Positions 1 through 9,000 of a stretch of 64,000 bases of DNA are shown here, piece by piece. The number at the start of each line of letters is the position of its first letter. Position 1 is the first letter of the stretch. The position numbers were made by a program, and so were the translations under genes. The notes beneath the pieces were generated by a model, which was not told where the DNA came from, did not search any database, and saw nothing but the letters and a program-made list of their open reading frames with translations. Where the stretch lies: positions 1,548,178 through 1,612,177 of the forward strand of contig NZ_LMMU01000001.1 of the NCBI RefSeq assembly GCF_001422375.1, given 5' to 3'. This DNA is from Methylobacterium sp. Leaf99 (lineage in GTDB: Bacteria; Pseudomonadota; Alphaproteobacteria; Rhizobiales; Beijerinckiaceae).

Positions 1-443
1 TCCTCGACGCCCTGCGCGAGCACCTCGACCTCAACGGCACCAAGAAGGGCTGCGACCACGGCCAGTGCGGCGCCTGCACGGTGCTGGTCGATGGCCGGCG
101 CATCAATGCCTGCCTGACCCTCGCCGCCATGCACGAGGGCGACCACATCGAGACCATCGAGGGCCTGGCGAAGGGCGAGGCGCTGCACCCGCTCCAGGCC
201 GCCTTCCTCGAACACGACGGCTACCAGTGCGGCTACTGCACGCCGGGCCAGATCTGCTCGGCCAAGGGCATGCTCGCCGAGGTCGAGGCCGGCTGGCCGA
301 GCCATGCCAGCGCCGATCTCCTCGCCGCGCCGAAGCTCACCGAGGTCGAGATCCGCGAGCGCATGAGCGGCAACCTGTGCCGGTGCAGCGCCTACCCGAA
401 CATCGTCGCGGCCATCGGCGACGCCGCCGGGCGCCAGGGCTGA
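1..443 (+). CDS. paoA: Aldehyde oxidoreductase 2Fe-2S subunit (PaoA/YagT-like), 5' truncated
   Basis: This is the C-terminal part of the small iron-sulfur subunit of a xanthine-oxidase-family molybdoenzyme; the frame runs in from the left edge, so the start and any Tat signal are missing. The plant-type 2Fe-2S motif CDHGQCGAC is visible near the edge. The second 2Fe-2S domain carries CGYCTPGQ and the terminal CRCSAY motif. It passes electrons from the molybdenum subunit to the FAD subunit. The FAD and molybdopterin subunits follow in the order seen in paoABC operons. In that family the complex is periplasmic and oxidises aldehydes; the location here is inferred because the N-terminus is absent. 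Confidence 0.9.
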   Translation, partial: LDALREHLDLNGTKKGCDHGQCGACTVLVDGRRINACLTLAAMHEGDHIETIEGLAKGEALHPLQAAFLEHDGYQCGYCTPGQICSAKGMLAEVEAGWPSHASADLLAAPKLTEVEIRERMSGNLCRCSAYPNIVAAIGDAAGRQG

Positions 444-539
444 GTTAACCATGTTTCACGGGAAACACCGTCCCGGCCCGGCCCCTCGGGCGCGCGGCCG
501 GGTCCTCCACGGGGCCACACCAGAACGGGCACCACGCCG

Positions 540-1517
540 ATGAAAGCCTTCACGTATGCCCGGCCAAAAACCGTCGCGGAAGCGGCCGAGATGGCGGCGG
601 CGAAGCCGAACACCCGCTTCATCGCCGGCGGCACCAACCTCCTCGACCTGATGAAGCTCCAGGTCGAGACGCCGGCTCACCTCGTCGACGTGAACCGCCT
701 CGGCCTCGCCGAGGTCACCGAGACCGGCGACGGCGGCCTGCGCGTGGGCGCCCTGGTGCGGAACTCGGATCTCGCCGCCCATCCGCGCATCCGCAAGGAT
801 TACGCGGTGCTGTCGCGGGCCCTCCTGGCCGGGGCCTCGGGCCAGCTCCGCAACAAGGCGACCACCGCCGGCAACCTGCTGCAGCGCACCCGCTGCCCGT
901 ATTTCTACGACACCACCCAGGCCTGCAACAAACGGGCGCCGGGGTCCGGCTGCGCCGCCATCGGCGGGTTCACCCGCATCCACGCGGTGCTGGGGGCGAG
1001 CGACGCCTGCATCGCCACCAACCCATCCGACATGGCCGTGGCCCTGCGGGCCCTCGACGCCGCCGTCGAGACCGTGGACGCCAAGGGCGCGGAGCGCACG
1101 ATCCCGCTTGCCGAGTTCCACCGCCTGCCCGGCGACACGCCGCAGATCGAGACCGCCCTGAAGCCCGGCGAACTCGTCACCGCCGTGACCCTGGGCAAGC
1201 CGGTTCCCGGCGCGCACCTCTACCGCAAGGTCCGCGACCGGGCCTCCTACGCCTTCGCGATCATCTCCGTGGCGGCGGTGATCGACAAGGGACCGGACGG
1301 CAAAGTCCGCGCGGCCCGCCTCGCCTTCGGCGGCCTCGCCCACAAGCCGTGGCGGGTGCCGGCGGCCGAGGCGGCCCTCGTCGCCTCGAACGGCGATGCC
1401 GACGCCGCCGCCGACGCGGTGCTGGCGGGGGCGAAGGGTCAGGGCACCAACGACTTCAAGATCCCCCTGACCCGTCGGACCCTGCGCGCCGTCGTCGCCG
1501 AAGCCCTCGGGGCCTGA
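540..1517 (+). CDS. paoB: Aldehyde oxidoreductase FAD-binding subunit (PaoB/YagS-like)
   Basis: A 325-residue FAD-binding subunit of the molybdopterin dehydrogenase family. The N-terminal FAD-binding region contains [13 protein letters not shown], and [21 protein letters not shown] matches the family's second FAD contact. A Cys-rich insertion holds C119, C129, C138 and C157; in E. coli PaoB an equivalent loop binds a 4Fe-4S cluster, so the same is inferred here. The C-terminal CO-dehydrogenase flavoprotein domain follows ([18 protein letters not shown]). The gene lies about 95 bp after the 2Fe-2S subunit and about 50 bp before the molybdenum subunit, consistent with one operon. Confidence 0.92.
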   Translation: MKAFTYARPKTVAEAAEMAAAKPNTRFIAGGTNLLDLMKLQVETPAHLVDVNRLGLAEVTETGDGGLRVGALVRNSDLAAHPRIRKDYAVLSRALLAGASGQLRNKATTAGNLLQRTRCPYFYDTTQACNKRAPGSGCAAIGGFTRIHAVLGASDACIATNPSDMAVALRALDAAVETVDAKGAERTIPLAEFHRLPGDTPQIETALKPGELVTAVTLGKPVPGAHLYRKVRDRASYAFAIISVAAVIDKGPDGKVRAARLAFGGLAHKPWRVPAAEAALVASNGDADAAADAVLAGAKGQGTNDFKIPLTRRTLRAVVAEALGA

Positions 1518-1570
1518 CGCCGTCCGAGCCCGCCGCGACGCCAAATCCCGAAAGAATCAGGAACCGTCCG

Positions 1571-3799
1571 ATGGACATGAACCAGCCGATCGGCCGCACC
1601 CCCCTCGACGACAAGCCCGACGGCCTGCTGGGCAAGCCCATCGACCGGATCGAGGGCCGTCTCAAGGTGACGGGCGCGGCGCCCTACGCCTACGAGACCC
1701 GTGAGCTCAAGAACCCCGCCTACGGCGCCCTCGTCGAGGCCGGAATCGCCAAGGGCCGCCTCCGCAGCCTCGACGTCGCTGCGGCCCGCGCCATGCCGGG
1801 CGTGCTCCACGTCATGACCCACGAGAACGTGCCGCCCCAGGGCGAGAAGAAGGAGCAGGTGTCACCCGTCCTGACGGGAACCGAAATCCGGCATCACGGC
1901 CAGCCCATCGCCTTCGTGGTGGCCGAGACCTTCGAGCAGGCCCGCGCCGCCGCCGCCACGATCAAGGCCGAGTACGCGAAGGAGACCGGCGCCTACGACC
2001 TGCGCGCCGGCATGGCGGGCGCGCAGGTGCCCAAACAGATGCAGAGCCCGCCGGATTCGGCGCTGGGCGATTTCGAAGGCGCCTTCGCCAAGGCCGCCGT
2101 GCAGGTGGATGTCGAGTACACCACCCCGGTCCAGACCCACGCGATGATGGAGCCGCACGCCACCATCGCCTCCTGGGAGGGCGACCACGTCACCCTGTTC
2201 ACGGCGAACCAGATGCTGAACCGTGGACAGGTGTCCCTCGCCTCGGTGTTCGGCCTGCCGCCGGAGAACGTGCGCCTCGTCAGCCGCTACATCGGCGGCG
2301 GCTTCGGCGGCAAGCTCCAGCCCCAGGCCGACGCGATCTTCGCGGCCCTCGGCTCCAAGGCCGTGGGCCGTCCCGTCAAGGTGGCGTTGACCCGCCAGCA
2401 GGAGTTCCACGTCACCACCCGGCGCTCGGACACGATCCAGCGCCTGCGCCTCGGCGCCGGACCGGACGGCAAACTCGTCGCCATCGGCCACGAATCCTGG
2501 TCCGACACCACGCCGGGCGACGGGTTCTACGAGACCTCGGCCAACGCGACGCGCTCCCTCTATGCCGCGCCGAACCGGATGACGAAGCATCGCCTCGCCA
2601 CCCTCAACCTGCCGCTCGCCTCGGCCATGCGCGCGCCAGGCGAGGCGGTGGGCATGCTGGCGCTGGAATGCGCCGTGGACGAACTCGCCGAGCAGCTGAA
2701 GATCGATCCCGTCGAGCTGCGCATCCGCAACGAGCCGACACAGGACCCAGAGAAGGGCGTGCCGTTCTCCACCCGCCAGCTCGTGCCGTGCCTGCGCGAG
2801 GGCGCGGCCCGCTTCGGCTGGGACAGGCGCCGCGCCGCCGGCACGACGCGGGACGGGCAGTGGCTTGTCGGCATGGGCGTCTCGGCCGCCGCCCGCCTCA
2901 ACCCGCTGATGGCGTCCTCCGCCGCCATCCGTCTCGAGGGCGACGGCACCGTCACCGTCCGCATGGCGATGACCGACATCGGCACCGGCACCTACACGAT
3001 CCTGGCGCAGATCGCCGGCGAGATGCTCGGCCTTCCCGTGGAGCGGGTCCGGGTCGAGCTCGGCGACACCCGCTTCCCGAAGGCCGCCGGCTCCGGCGGC
3101 TCGTTCGGCGCGGGCAGCGCCGGCTCGGCCCTCTACGTCGCCTGCGAGTCCCTGCGGGCGAAGATCGTGGCGGCGGCCGGTCTCGGGCCCGAGGAGGCCC
3201 GCTTCGAGCAGGGACGCGTCGTCTCGGGAAACCGCTCGGAGAGCCTCGCCGACATCGCCGGGCGCCGCGGCGACATCGAGGCGACGGGCGAGATCAAGCC
3301 CGGCACCATGAAGGAGGCGTTCTCGCAATACTCCTACGGCGCGCACTTCGCCGAAGTCGGCGTCGATGCCGATACGGGCGAGGTCCGCCTGCGGCGCATG
3401 CTCGGGGTGTTCACCGGCGGACGCATCCTCAACGCGAAGACGGCACGCTCGCAGGCCATCGGCGGCATGGTGTTCGGCGTCGGCGCGGCCCTGATGGAGG
3501 AAGTGGTCGTCGACCCGCGCACGGGCCACTTCGTCAATCACGATCTCGCCGAGTACCACGTGCCGGCGCATGCCGACATTCCGGCCATCGACGCGGTGTT
3601 CCTGCCCGAACTCGACGACAAGGCCAATCCGCTCAAAAGCAAGGGCTTGGGCGAACTCGGCATCTGCGGCGCCGGGGCGGCGCTCGCCAACGCCGTCTAC
3701 AACGCCACCGGCGTGCGGATTCGCGACTACCCCCTCACCCTCGACAAGGTTCTGCGCGGCCTGGAGACCCGGGATCGCGCCCCGGCGCGCCCGACCTGA
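1571..3799 (+). CDS. paoC: Aldehyde oxidoreductase molybdopterin-binding subunit (PaoC/YagR-like)
   Basis: A 742-residue catalytic subunit binding the molybdenum cofactor. The a/b hammerhead domain occupies about residues 20-130, followed by the molybdopterin-binding domains with the GGGFGGK loop. The C-terminal motif KGLGELGICGAGAALANAV supplies the family's active-site glutamate at residue 695. The start is ATG at 1571 (MDMNQPIGR); a second ATG two codons later is also possible. The frame is open far upstream, but that part overlaps paoB and is not family-like. No XdhC/PaoD-type cofactor-insertion gene follows: the next genes are pilus-related, so maturation must be encoded elsewhere. Confidence 0.93.
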   Translation: MDMNQPIGRTPLDDKPDGLLGKPIDRIEGRLKVTGAAPYAYETRELKNPAYGALVEAGIAKGRLRSLDVAAARAMPGVLHVMTHENVPPQGEKKEQVSPVLTGTEIRHHGQPIAFVVAETFEQARAAAATIKAEYAKETGAYDLRAGMAGAQVPKQMQSPPDSALGDFEGAFAKAAVQVDVEYTTPVQTHAMMEPHATIASWEGDHVTLFTANQMLNRGQVSLASVFGLPPENVRLVSRYIGGGFGGKLQPQADAIFAALGSKAVGRPVKVALTRQQEFHVTTRRSDTIQRLRLGAGPDGKLVAIGHESWSDTTPGDGFYETSANATRSLYAAPNRMTKHRLATLNLPLASAMRAPGEAVGMLALECAVDELAEQLKIDPVELRIRNEPTQDPEKGVPFSTRQLVPCLREGAARFGWDRRRAAGTTRDGQWLVGMGVSAAARLNPLMASSAAIRLEGDGTVTVRMAMTDIGTGTYTILAQIAGEMLGLPVERVRVELGDTRFPKAAGSGGSFGAGSAGSALYVACESLRAKIVAAAGLGPEEARFEQGRVVSGNRSESLADIAGRRGDIEATGEIKPGTMKEAFSQYSYGAHFAEVGVDADTGEVRLRRMLGVFTGGRILNAKTARSQAIGGMVFGVGAALMEEVVVDPRTGHFVNHDLAEYHVPAHADIPAIDAVFLPELDDKANPLKSKGLGELGICGAGAALANAVYNATGVRIRDYPLTLDKVLRGLETRDRAPARPT

Positions 3800-4048
3800 C
3801 GCATCCGGACCGGATGTCCCCAAGACGTCGTCGGGACTCGCGGCGCGAAGTCCATGCCGTTGCGACACGCGGCGATGAGTCGGGCCGAACGGAGTCTTTG
3901 CCGACACGCACTCGAAGACCGTCCCGGGCGGGCAATCCTGTGCAGTGTTTCCGGGCGGGCCCGCAACGCAACAGGTTCGAAAGGAGGATGCGGCAGGAGT
4001 GTCGCGTGCGCGCGCCCTCGCGGCGCATCCCACAAGGCCCGACGCCCC

Positions 4049-4639
4049 ATGGCCCCCTCGCCCCTGCCCCCTCGCCGGGCGCTCACACCCCGTGCCCTCG
4101 CCGCCCGGTTCCGGCACGCGCGGGAGGGCGCCACGGTGGTGGAATTCGCCATCCTGGCGTTTCCGTTCCTGGCACTGATCACCGGCATCATCGACATGTC
4201 GATGCTGTTCTGGGCGAGCCAGACCCTCGACGATGCCCTCGCCGACGCCTCGCGCACGATCCAGACGGGGCAGTTCCAGAGCGTGAATTCCGGCGTCGCC
4301 GATCCCGCGCTGGTTCTGGAGAACCTGCGCAAGCAGCTCTGCCAGGTGAACGGCGCCGACCGCTGGACCCTGTTCAAGTGCGCGGAGGTGAAGCTGGAGG
4401 TCCGGGTCTTCGCCTCCATGGCGGCGGGCACGGGCACCAACCCCGTCGACCCCTCCACCGGCGACTGGTCGAAGGGGTTCGGCACGGCCTACGCGAACGC
4501 CCAGGCGAGCACCATCGTGGTGGTCCAGGCGGCGGTGAAGTACCCGACCTTCACCATCATGTTTCCCATGACCCCGACATTCCGGGACGGATCGCGCCTG
4601 CTGCAATCCGTCCAGGTCTTTCGCACCGAGCCGTTCTGA
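4049..4639 (+). CDS. TadE-like minor pilin
   Basis: A 196-residue protein with a basic N-terminus, then EGATVVEFAILAFPFLALI, the hydrophobic segment with conserved Glu that defines TadE/pilin-like proteins of Flp (tight adherence) pili. The remainder is expected to face the periplasm and contains two cysteines (CQVNG and FKCAEV) that could form a disulfide. The start is ATG 4049, chosen because it leaves a short basic leader before the helix; the frame is open further upstream but without a pilin-like sequence. The next gene begins 3 nt after its stop. No prepilin peptidase, ATPase or secretin gene is in view. Confidence 0.82.
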   Translation: MAPSPLPPRRALTPRALAARFRHAREGATVVEFAILAFPFLALITGIIDMSMLFWASQTLDDALADASRTIQTGQFQSVNSGVADPALVLENLRKQLCQVNGADRWTLFKCAEVKLEVRVFASMAAGTGTNPVDPSTGDWSKGFGTAYANAQASTIVVVQAAVKYPTFTIMFPMTPTFRDGSRLLQSVQVFRTEPF

Positions 4640-4642
4640 GCC

Positions 4643-5344
4643 GTGGAGGCCCGCGTGACCCGCTTATCCCCGGAGGCTGCCGTGACCGCGCCGGTCTCCG
4701 CCGACCCGGCCCCGTCGGGCGTCCTCGGCCGTTTCCGGCGCGCCCAGGGCGGCGTCGCGGCCATCGAGTTCGCCCTCATCGCGCCGGTGCTGCTGCTCAT
4801 GTATGTCGGCGGCTGCGAACTCGCCCGGGCGGCGATGGCCCAGCGGCGCACCAGCCTGCTCGCCCGGACCGTGGCCGACCTCACCGCCCTCGGCGACACG
4901 ACCTCGCCCATGGCGCGGGCCACCATGAACGACATCCTGGCGGCGTCCCGCCTCGTCTACAATCCGTTCGATGCGACCCAGGCCGTCATCCGGGTCGCCG
5001 CCATCGGCATCTACATGCAGGGCACGACGCGCACGGTGCGGATCTGCTCCAGCGACGGCTCGCCGAGCACGGCCAAATGGCCGGTCGGCGTCGCGCCGAC
5101 GGGCCTGACGATCCCGGCCAACTACAACCGTCACGGCATGCGCCTCGTCGTGGCCCAGGTCACGATGCCGTACTCGCCGGTCCTCGGCGCCGCCTACGCC
5201 ACCTTCACCGGCGCCAGCACGGGCGCGTTTCCCCTGGCCGATACGGTGGTCTGGCCCACCCGCCAGGGCAAGGCCGTCACCACCGGCGCCGACGACGAGG
5301 TGGTCCTGCCGGCGGGCGTCGCCTGCCCGGCGACGTCGAGTTGA
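4643..5344 (+). CDS. TadE-like minor pilin, second copy
   Basis: A 233-residue TadE-family protein with GTG start 3 nt after the preceding stop. After about 40 residues, GGVAAIEFALIAPVLLLMYVG forms the single membrane helix with the family glutamate. The periplasmic part starts ELARAAMAQRRTSLLARTVADLTAL, a typical TadE/TadG continuation. Three cysteines follow (GGCE, RICSS, GVACP). It is a divergent partner of the preceding gene and probably co-translated with it. It meets the TadG-like gene tail to tail with about 40 bp between. Confidence 0.8.
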   Translation: MEARVTRLSPEAAVTAPVSADPAPSGVLGRFRRAQGGVAAIEFALIAPVLLLMYVGGCELARAAMAQRRTSLLARTVADLTALGDTTSPMARATMNDILAASRLVYNPFDATQAVIRVAAIGIYMQGTTRTVRICSSDGSPSTAKWPVGVAPTGLTIPANYNRHGMRLVVAQVTMPYSPVLGAAYATFTGASTGAFPLADTVVWPTRQGKAVTTGADDEVVLPAGVACPATSS

Positions 5345-5387
5345 GGGGGCGGGTCCCCGGGTCGAGGGGGGCGTGCCGCCGGCCGGA

Positions 5388-7181
5388 TCAGCGGACGATG
5401 CGCAGCTTGCCGATGCTCTTGGCGATGTCGTCGAAGGCCGCGATCAGGGCGGTGGACGAGTTGGCGACGTAGGCCTGGGCCGGCACCGTGGCGCAGTCCC
5501 GCAGGAGATTGATACCCGCCTGGTCGATGGGGTCGTTCGGCACGCTGAAGCCGATGGTGAACACCGCGATGTTGCGCGCCTTGGCGTTGGTGCAGGCCTC
5601 GCGCGTGAGGGCGTCGAGGGCGTCCCGCGCCTGGGCGTCGGAGGCCGGACTGGCCGTGCCGGTGACGAGGCGCCCGGCGAGGGCCGAACTGCCCGAGACC
5701 TTGGTTCCGTTGCCGTTGGTGATGTAGCCCATGGAGCCGAACAGGGAATCGTTGATGTTGCGGAAATCGAAACCGCTCGATGCGGCGATAGTCGCGTTGG
5801 TGTTCCATGAATTGAAACCATCGGTCATGAGGACGATGACCTTGCGGACCGTCGTGTCGTTGTAGGCCACGCCCTGGCCGAAAACGCTGAGAGGCGAAAT
5901 CGTCCGCCAAGCCCACATAAAGCCCTCGAAGATATTGGTGCTGCCCAATGGACCGAGACCATCGATGAGAGACTTCAGCTTCGCTGTATCGTTGGTCAGC
6001 GTCTGCAGCGGTTTGCTCGTGCAGCCGAAATTCGGCCCGTTGGGGATGCCGACGTCATTGTACGTCGTGACGGAATAGCGCGTCGATTTGTAGTATTTGC
6101 AGGCACGCATCTCCGCCTCCGGGGCGGTCATCGTCTTGGCCTCGCAACCCGGCTCGTTCGTATAATCCTCCAGATAACTGTTGAGTTGATATTGCACTGA
6201 AGGATTCATTTTTGTGTAACGCGACGCCGTCTTGGGTAAGTTATTGGCTGAGTCGTTCTGGACGTACGTCATGTCCTGGGAGGTACCCGCCGGCTCGTCG
6301 GGCGCGAACATCGGCACGAAGTAGCTGTCGGGATTGCCCGAGGTCGGCGCCGCGTCCTGCACATTCAGGGGATAGGGCAGCGTCTCCAGGCATCCGGCCC
6401 AGCCCCAGGTCGAGTCGAGCTTCTTGAGCTGGGCGAAGATGTCGAGGCGGTTCTTGATGGCCGCCTTGACGGTGGCGTTGGCGGCGGAAAAATCGACGTT
6501 GGTCCAGTGGTAGGCGGATTTCGGGGCCGACGACCCGTCGATCCAGGCCGTCGCGGCGCCGTAGGTATTGGGATCCACGGCTACACCACTGGCGAACGGC
6601 ACGATGGAGATCCTGGTCTGCGGGCTGAAGGCGGGCTTGGTGTAGACGTAATCGACGAACTTCTTGGCCGCGTCCTGGGCGGCGGCCATCTTCGTGCCCG
6701 AGCCGCCGGCCTTGTTCATCGAGCCCGTGGTGTCCAACGCGATGGCGATCTCGAAGGTCTGAGCCATGGGCGTCGCGCATTGCGACGAGGCGGAGACATC
6801 GATGGTGTTGATGCGCAGGAGGCGGGCGAAGGCGGTGGTGTAGGTGGCGGTGGCCTTCACCAGGATCGTGCGCGGGTTCGCCCCGATGGTCAGCGGTGTC
6901 GTCAGGGTCGCCACCGGCATGTAGGAGGCGATGAGCTTCGTCGCCTGATCCTCCAGGGCGGCGCTCGTCGTGGTCGTGGTGGTCTGACACAGGCTCAGGG
7001 CCGTCCCATCGACGGCGTTCTGCAACCGGGCACGCATGGCCGAGGCCCGGCCGTAATCGATCCCGGTACCGGCGAGGAACATCAGCGGCACGAAGCTCAG
7101 GCCGAAGATGATCGCGATATTTCCGCGCCTGTCGCTGAGAAATCGACTCATGAGGGACATCGTTCGGACCTTGATCGACAT
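5388..7181 (-). CDS. TadG-like pilus protein with von Willebrand factor A domain
   Basis: A 597-residue protein. The N-terminus (DRRGNIAIIFGLSFVPLMFL) is the Tad/Flp membrane-anchor helix, followed by the TadG-type GIDYGRASAMRARLQNAVDG. A von Willebrand A domain begins near residue 140 with IALDTTGSM, a metal-site motif in which the first Ser of DxSxS is Thr (D about residue 149), and continues to VLMTDGFNS and TIGFSV. Such proteins are extracytoplasmic partners of Tad pili, probably in adhesion or assembly. ATG codons at residues 1, 8 and 11 all precede the helix, so the exact start is open. It is convergent with the two TadE genes. Confidence 0.85.
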   Translation of the reverse strand: MSIKVRTMSLMSRFLSDRRGNIAIIFGLSFVPLMFLAGTGIDYGRASAMRARLQNAVDGTALSLCQTTTTTTSAALEDQATKLIASYMPVATLTTPLTIGANPRTILVKATATYTTAFARLLRINTIDVSASSQCATPMAQTFEIAIALDTTGSMNKAGGSGTKMAAAQDAAKKFVDYVYTKPAFSPQTRISIVPFASGVAVDPNTYGAATAWIDGSSAPKSAYHWTNVDFSAANATVKAAIKNRLDIFAQLKKLDSTWGWAGCLETLPYPLNVQDAAPTSGNPDSYFVPMFAPDEPAGTSQDMTYVQNDSANNLPKTASRYTKMNPSVQYQLNSYLEDYTNEPGCEAKTMTAPEAEMRACKYYKSTRYSVTTYNDVGIPNGPNFGCTSKPLQTLTNDTAKLKSLIDGLGPLGSTNIFEGFMWAWRTISPLSVFGQGVAYNDTTVRKVIVLMTDGFNSWNTNATIAASSGFDFRNINDSLFGSMGYITNGNGTKVSGSSALAGRLVTGTASPASDAQARDALDALTREACTNAKARNIAVFTIGFSVPNDPIDQAGINLLRDCATVPAQAYVANSSTALIAAFDDIAKSIGKLRIVR

Positions 7182-7400
7182 CCGGCGACACCCATCAGGT
7201 TTTGCTTAACGTTCGGTGATCACCGGCGGCCACCAGCCCGATGCCGCCCTGGATCGACACCATTGCCCGCCACTCGGGTCCCGCAGCACGGCACCGGCCG
7301 GGAACGGGCCCGTCGCGCGCGGCGCGCCTACGCGGCGCGGTCGCGATGCCCTATGACCGGGTCCGGGGCGTCCGCCCCATGGTGGAGGCCGGACGGAGCC

Positions 7401-7589
7401 ATGCGCAAGAACGATCCCTGCATCGCCGTCTGCCGGTTCGACGGGCGGACGGGCTGGTGCGTGGGCTGCGGCCGGACGATCCCGGAGATCCGCGCCTGGA
7501 CGAAGCTGACGCCGTTCCGCCGCACGGCCCTCCTGCGCGATCTGCCGGCCCGGGTCCGGAAGGTTCAGGACGCCCCCCGGGAGGATTGA
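7401..7589 (+). CDS. DUF1289 small Cys-rich protein
   Basis: A 62-residue protein with the DUF1289 signature: DPCIAVCRFD, then GWCVGCGRT, placing cysteines at 7, 11, 20 and 23, followed by an EIRAW helix. The spacing suggests metal or Fe-S binding, but the function of the family is not established. The start is ATG 7401 after GGACGGAG. The frame is open upstream but family members begin just before DPC. It precedes the thioredoxin/CcdA pair by about 160 bp on the same strand. Confidence 0.8.
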   Translation: MRKNDPCIAVCRFDGRTGWCVGCGRTIPEIRAWTKLTPFRRTALLRDLPARVRKVQDAPRED

Positions 7590-7750
7590 TCCCGTCTCCG
7601 CTTCCCCGAGGCGGACTTCGTCCGACGCCGCCGCGCCTTCAACTCTTCGGGTGCGGGGCGCTCCGTCACAGACAGGCGCGCCGCAATCCCCTAAGCCTGC
7701 CTCGAGGGCCGCGCCGACCGAACGGGGGTGAAAGGCTCGGAGGAACACCC

Positions 7751-8140
7751 ATGATGCTGCGCCGCGCGCTCCTCGGCCTCGCCGCCCTCCTCCCCCTGGC
7801 GCTCGCAGGGCCCGCGCGCGCCGAACCGATTCCCTTCGACGCGGACGCCTTCGCGGCGGCGCAGAAGGCGGGGCGCCCGATCCTCGTCGAGGTCAGCGCG
7901 CCGTGGTGCCCGATCTGCAAGGCCCAGAAGCCGATCCTGGCCAGGCTCGCCCAGGACCCGCGCTTCAAGGACCTCGTGATCTTCGACATCGATTTCGACA
8001 GCCGCAAGGACGTCCTGCGCCGCTTCGACGCCCGCATGCAGAGCACGCTCATCGCCTTCAAGGGCGCGACCGAGACCGGACGCTCCGTCGGCGAGACCCA
8101 GCCCGAATGGATCGAGGGGCTGGTGGAGAAGACGCTCTAG
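7751..8140 (+). CDS. Periplasmic thioredoxin-like protein
   Basis: A 129-residue protein with a clear signal peptide (basic MMLRR, hydrophobic core, cleavage near ARAEP) and a thioredoxin fold with W-C-P-I-C at 52-56. The ILVEVSAPWCPICKAQKPIL stretch resembles the C-terminal domain of DsbD more than a housekeeping thioredoxin. The next gene, a CcdA-type membrane thiol transporter, starts 5 nt later, so the two very likely act together to carry reducing power to the periplasm. Two tandem ATGs (7751 and 7754) are possible starts. Confidence 0.85.
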   Translation: MMLRRALLGLAALLPLALAGPARAEPIPFDADAFAAAQKAGRPILVEVSAPWCPICKAQKPILARLAQDPRFKDLVIFDIDFDSRKDVLRRFDARMQSTLIAFKGATETGRSVGETQPEWIEGLVEKTL

Positions 8141-8145
8141 CGCCG

Positions 8146-8865
8146 ATGGCCGCCACCCTCGGCCTCGCCTTTCTGGCGGGCCTGCTCTCGGTGCTGTCGC
8201 CCTGCGTGCTGCCGCTCCTGCCCCTGGTCCTTGGGGCGGCGGCGAGCGAGCATCGCCTCGGGCCGGCGGCCCTGGCGGGCGGGCTCGCCCTGGCGTTCGT
8301 CGCCATCGGGCTGTTCGTCGCCACCATCGGCTTCACCCTCGACCTCGACACGGCGGTATTCCGCATGGGCGCGGCCGTCCTGCTCGTGGCGATCGGCCTC
8401 GTCCTGATGCTGCCCGCCGCCCAGACCCGCCTGGCCGTCGCCGCCGGCCCGTTGAGCGACCGGGCGCGGGCGCGGTTCGGCGGGGCCTCGACCACCGGGC
8501 TCGGCGGCCAGTTCGGCGTCGGCCTGCTCCTCGGCGCCGTGTGGAGCCCCTGCGTCGGGCCGACCCTCGGGGCCGCCTCGCTCCTCGCCGCGCAGGGGCG
8601 CGACCTCGCCGCCGTGGCCCTCACCATGGTGCTGTTCGGCCTCGGAGCCGGCCTGCCCCTGGTGCTGCTGGGCACCCTGTCCCGCGCGACGCTGATGGGG
8701 TGGCGCGGCCGGATGATGGGGCTGGGCCGGGGCCTCAAGGCGGTCCTCGGCCTGATCCTGCTCGCGACCGGCCTCGCGATCCTCACGGGCCTCGACAAGG
8801 GCCTGGAGACCGCCCTGGTCGAGGCCTCGCCCGCCTGGCTCACCGCCCTGACCACGCGGTTCTGA
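8146..8865 (+). CDS. ccdA: CcdA/DsbD-family thiol-disulfide membrane transporter
   Basis: A 239-residue polytopic membrane protein. The two diagnostic Cys-Pro motifs are present: LLSVLSPCVLPLLPLVLG near the N-terminus and GAVWSPCVGPTLGAA around residue 130. About six hydrophobic helices are visible. It moves electrons from cytoplasmic thioredoxin across the membrane. The usual target would be cytochrome c maturation or periplasmic disulfide repair; here the thioredoxin-like protein encoded immediately upstream is the obvious partner. The start ATG 8146 lies 5 nt after the previous stop. Confidence 0.88.
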   Translation: MAATLGLAFLAGLLSVLSPCVLPLLPLVLGAAASEHRLGPAALAGGLALAFVAIGLFVATIGFTLDLDTAVFRMGAAVLLVAIGLVLMLPAAQTRLAVAAGPLSDRARARFGGASTTGLGGQFGVGLLLGAVWSPCVGPTLGAASLLAAQGRDLAAVALTMVLFGLGAGLPLVLLGTLSRATLMGWRGRMMGLGRGLKAVLGLILLATGLAILTGLDKGLETALVEASPAWLTALTTRF

Positions 8866-9000
8866 ATGTTTCCCACGACCCCGCCGCCGTACTCGACGGA
8901 AGAACGGCGGTGTTTCGTGAGGCGCTCCGATCCCCGTTGCGGCGGGTGGCGCCGTGCGTCACCCTGAGCCGTCCGCCCCTCCGGCGGTCGGGAGAAACCG

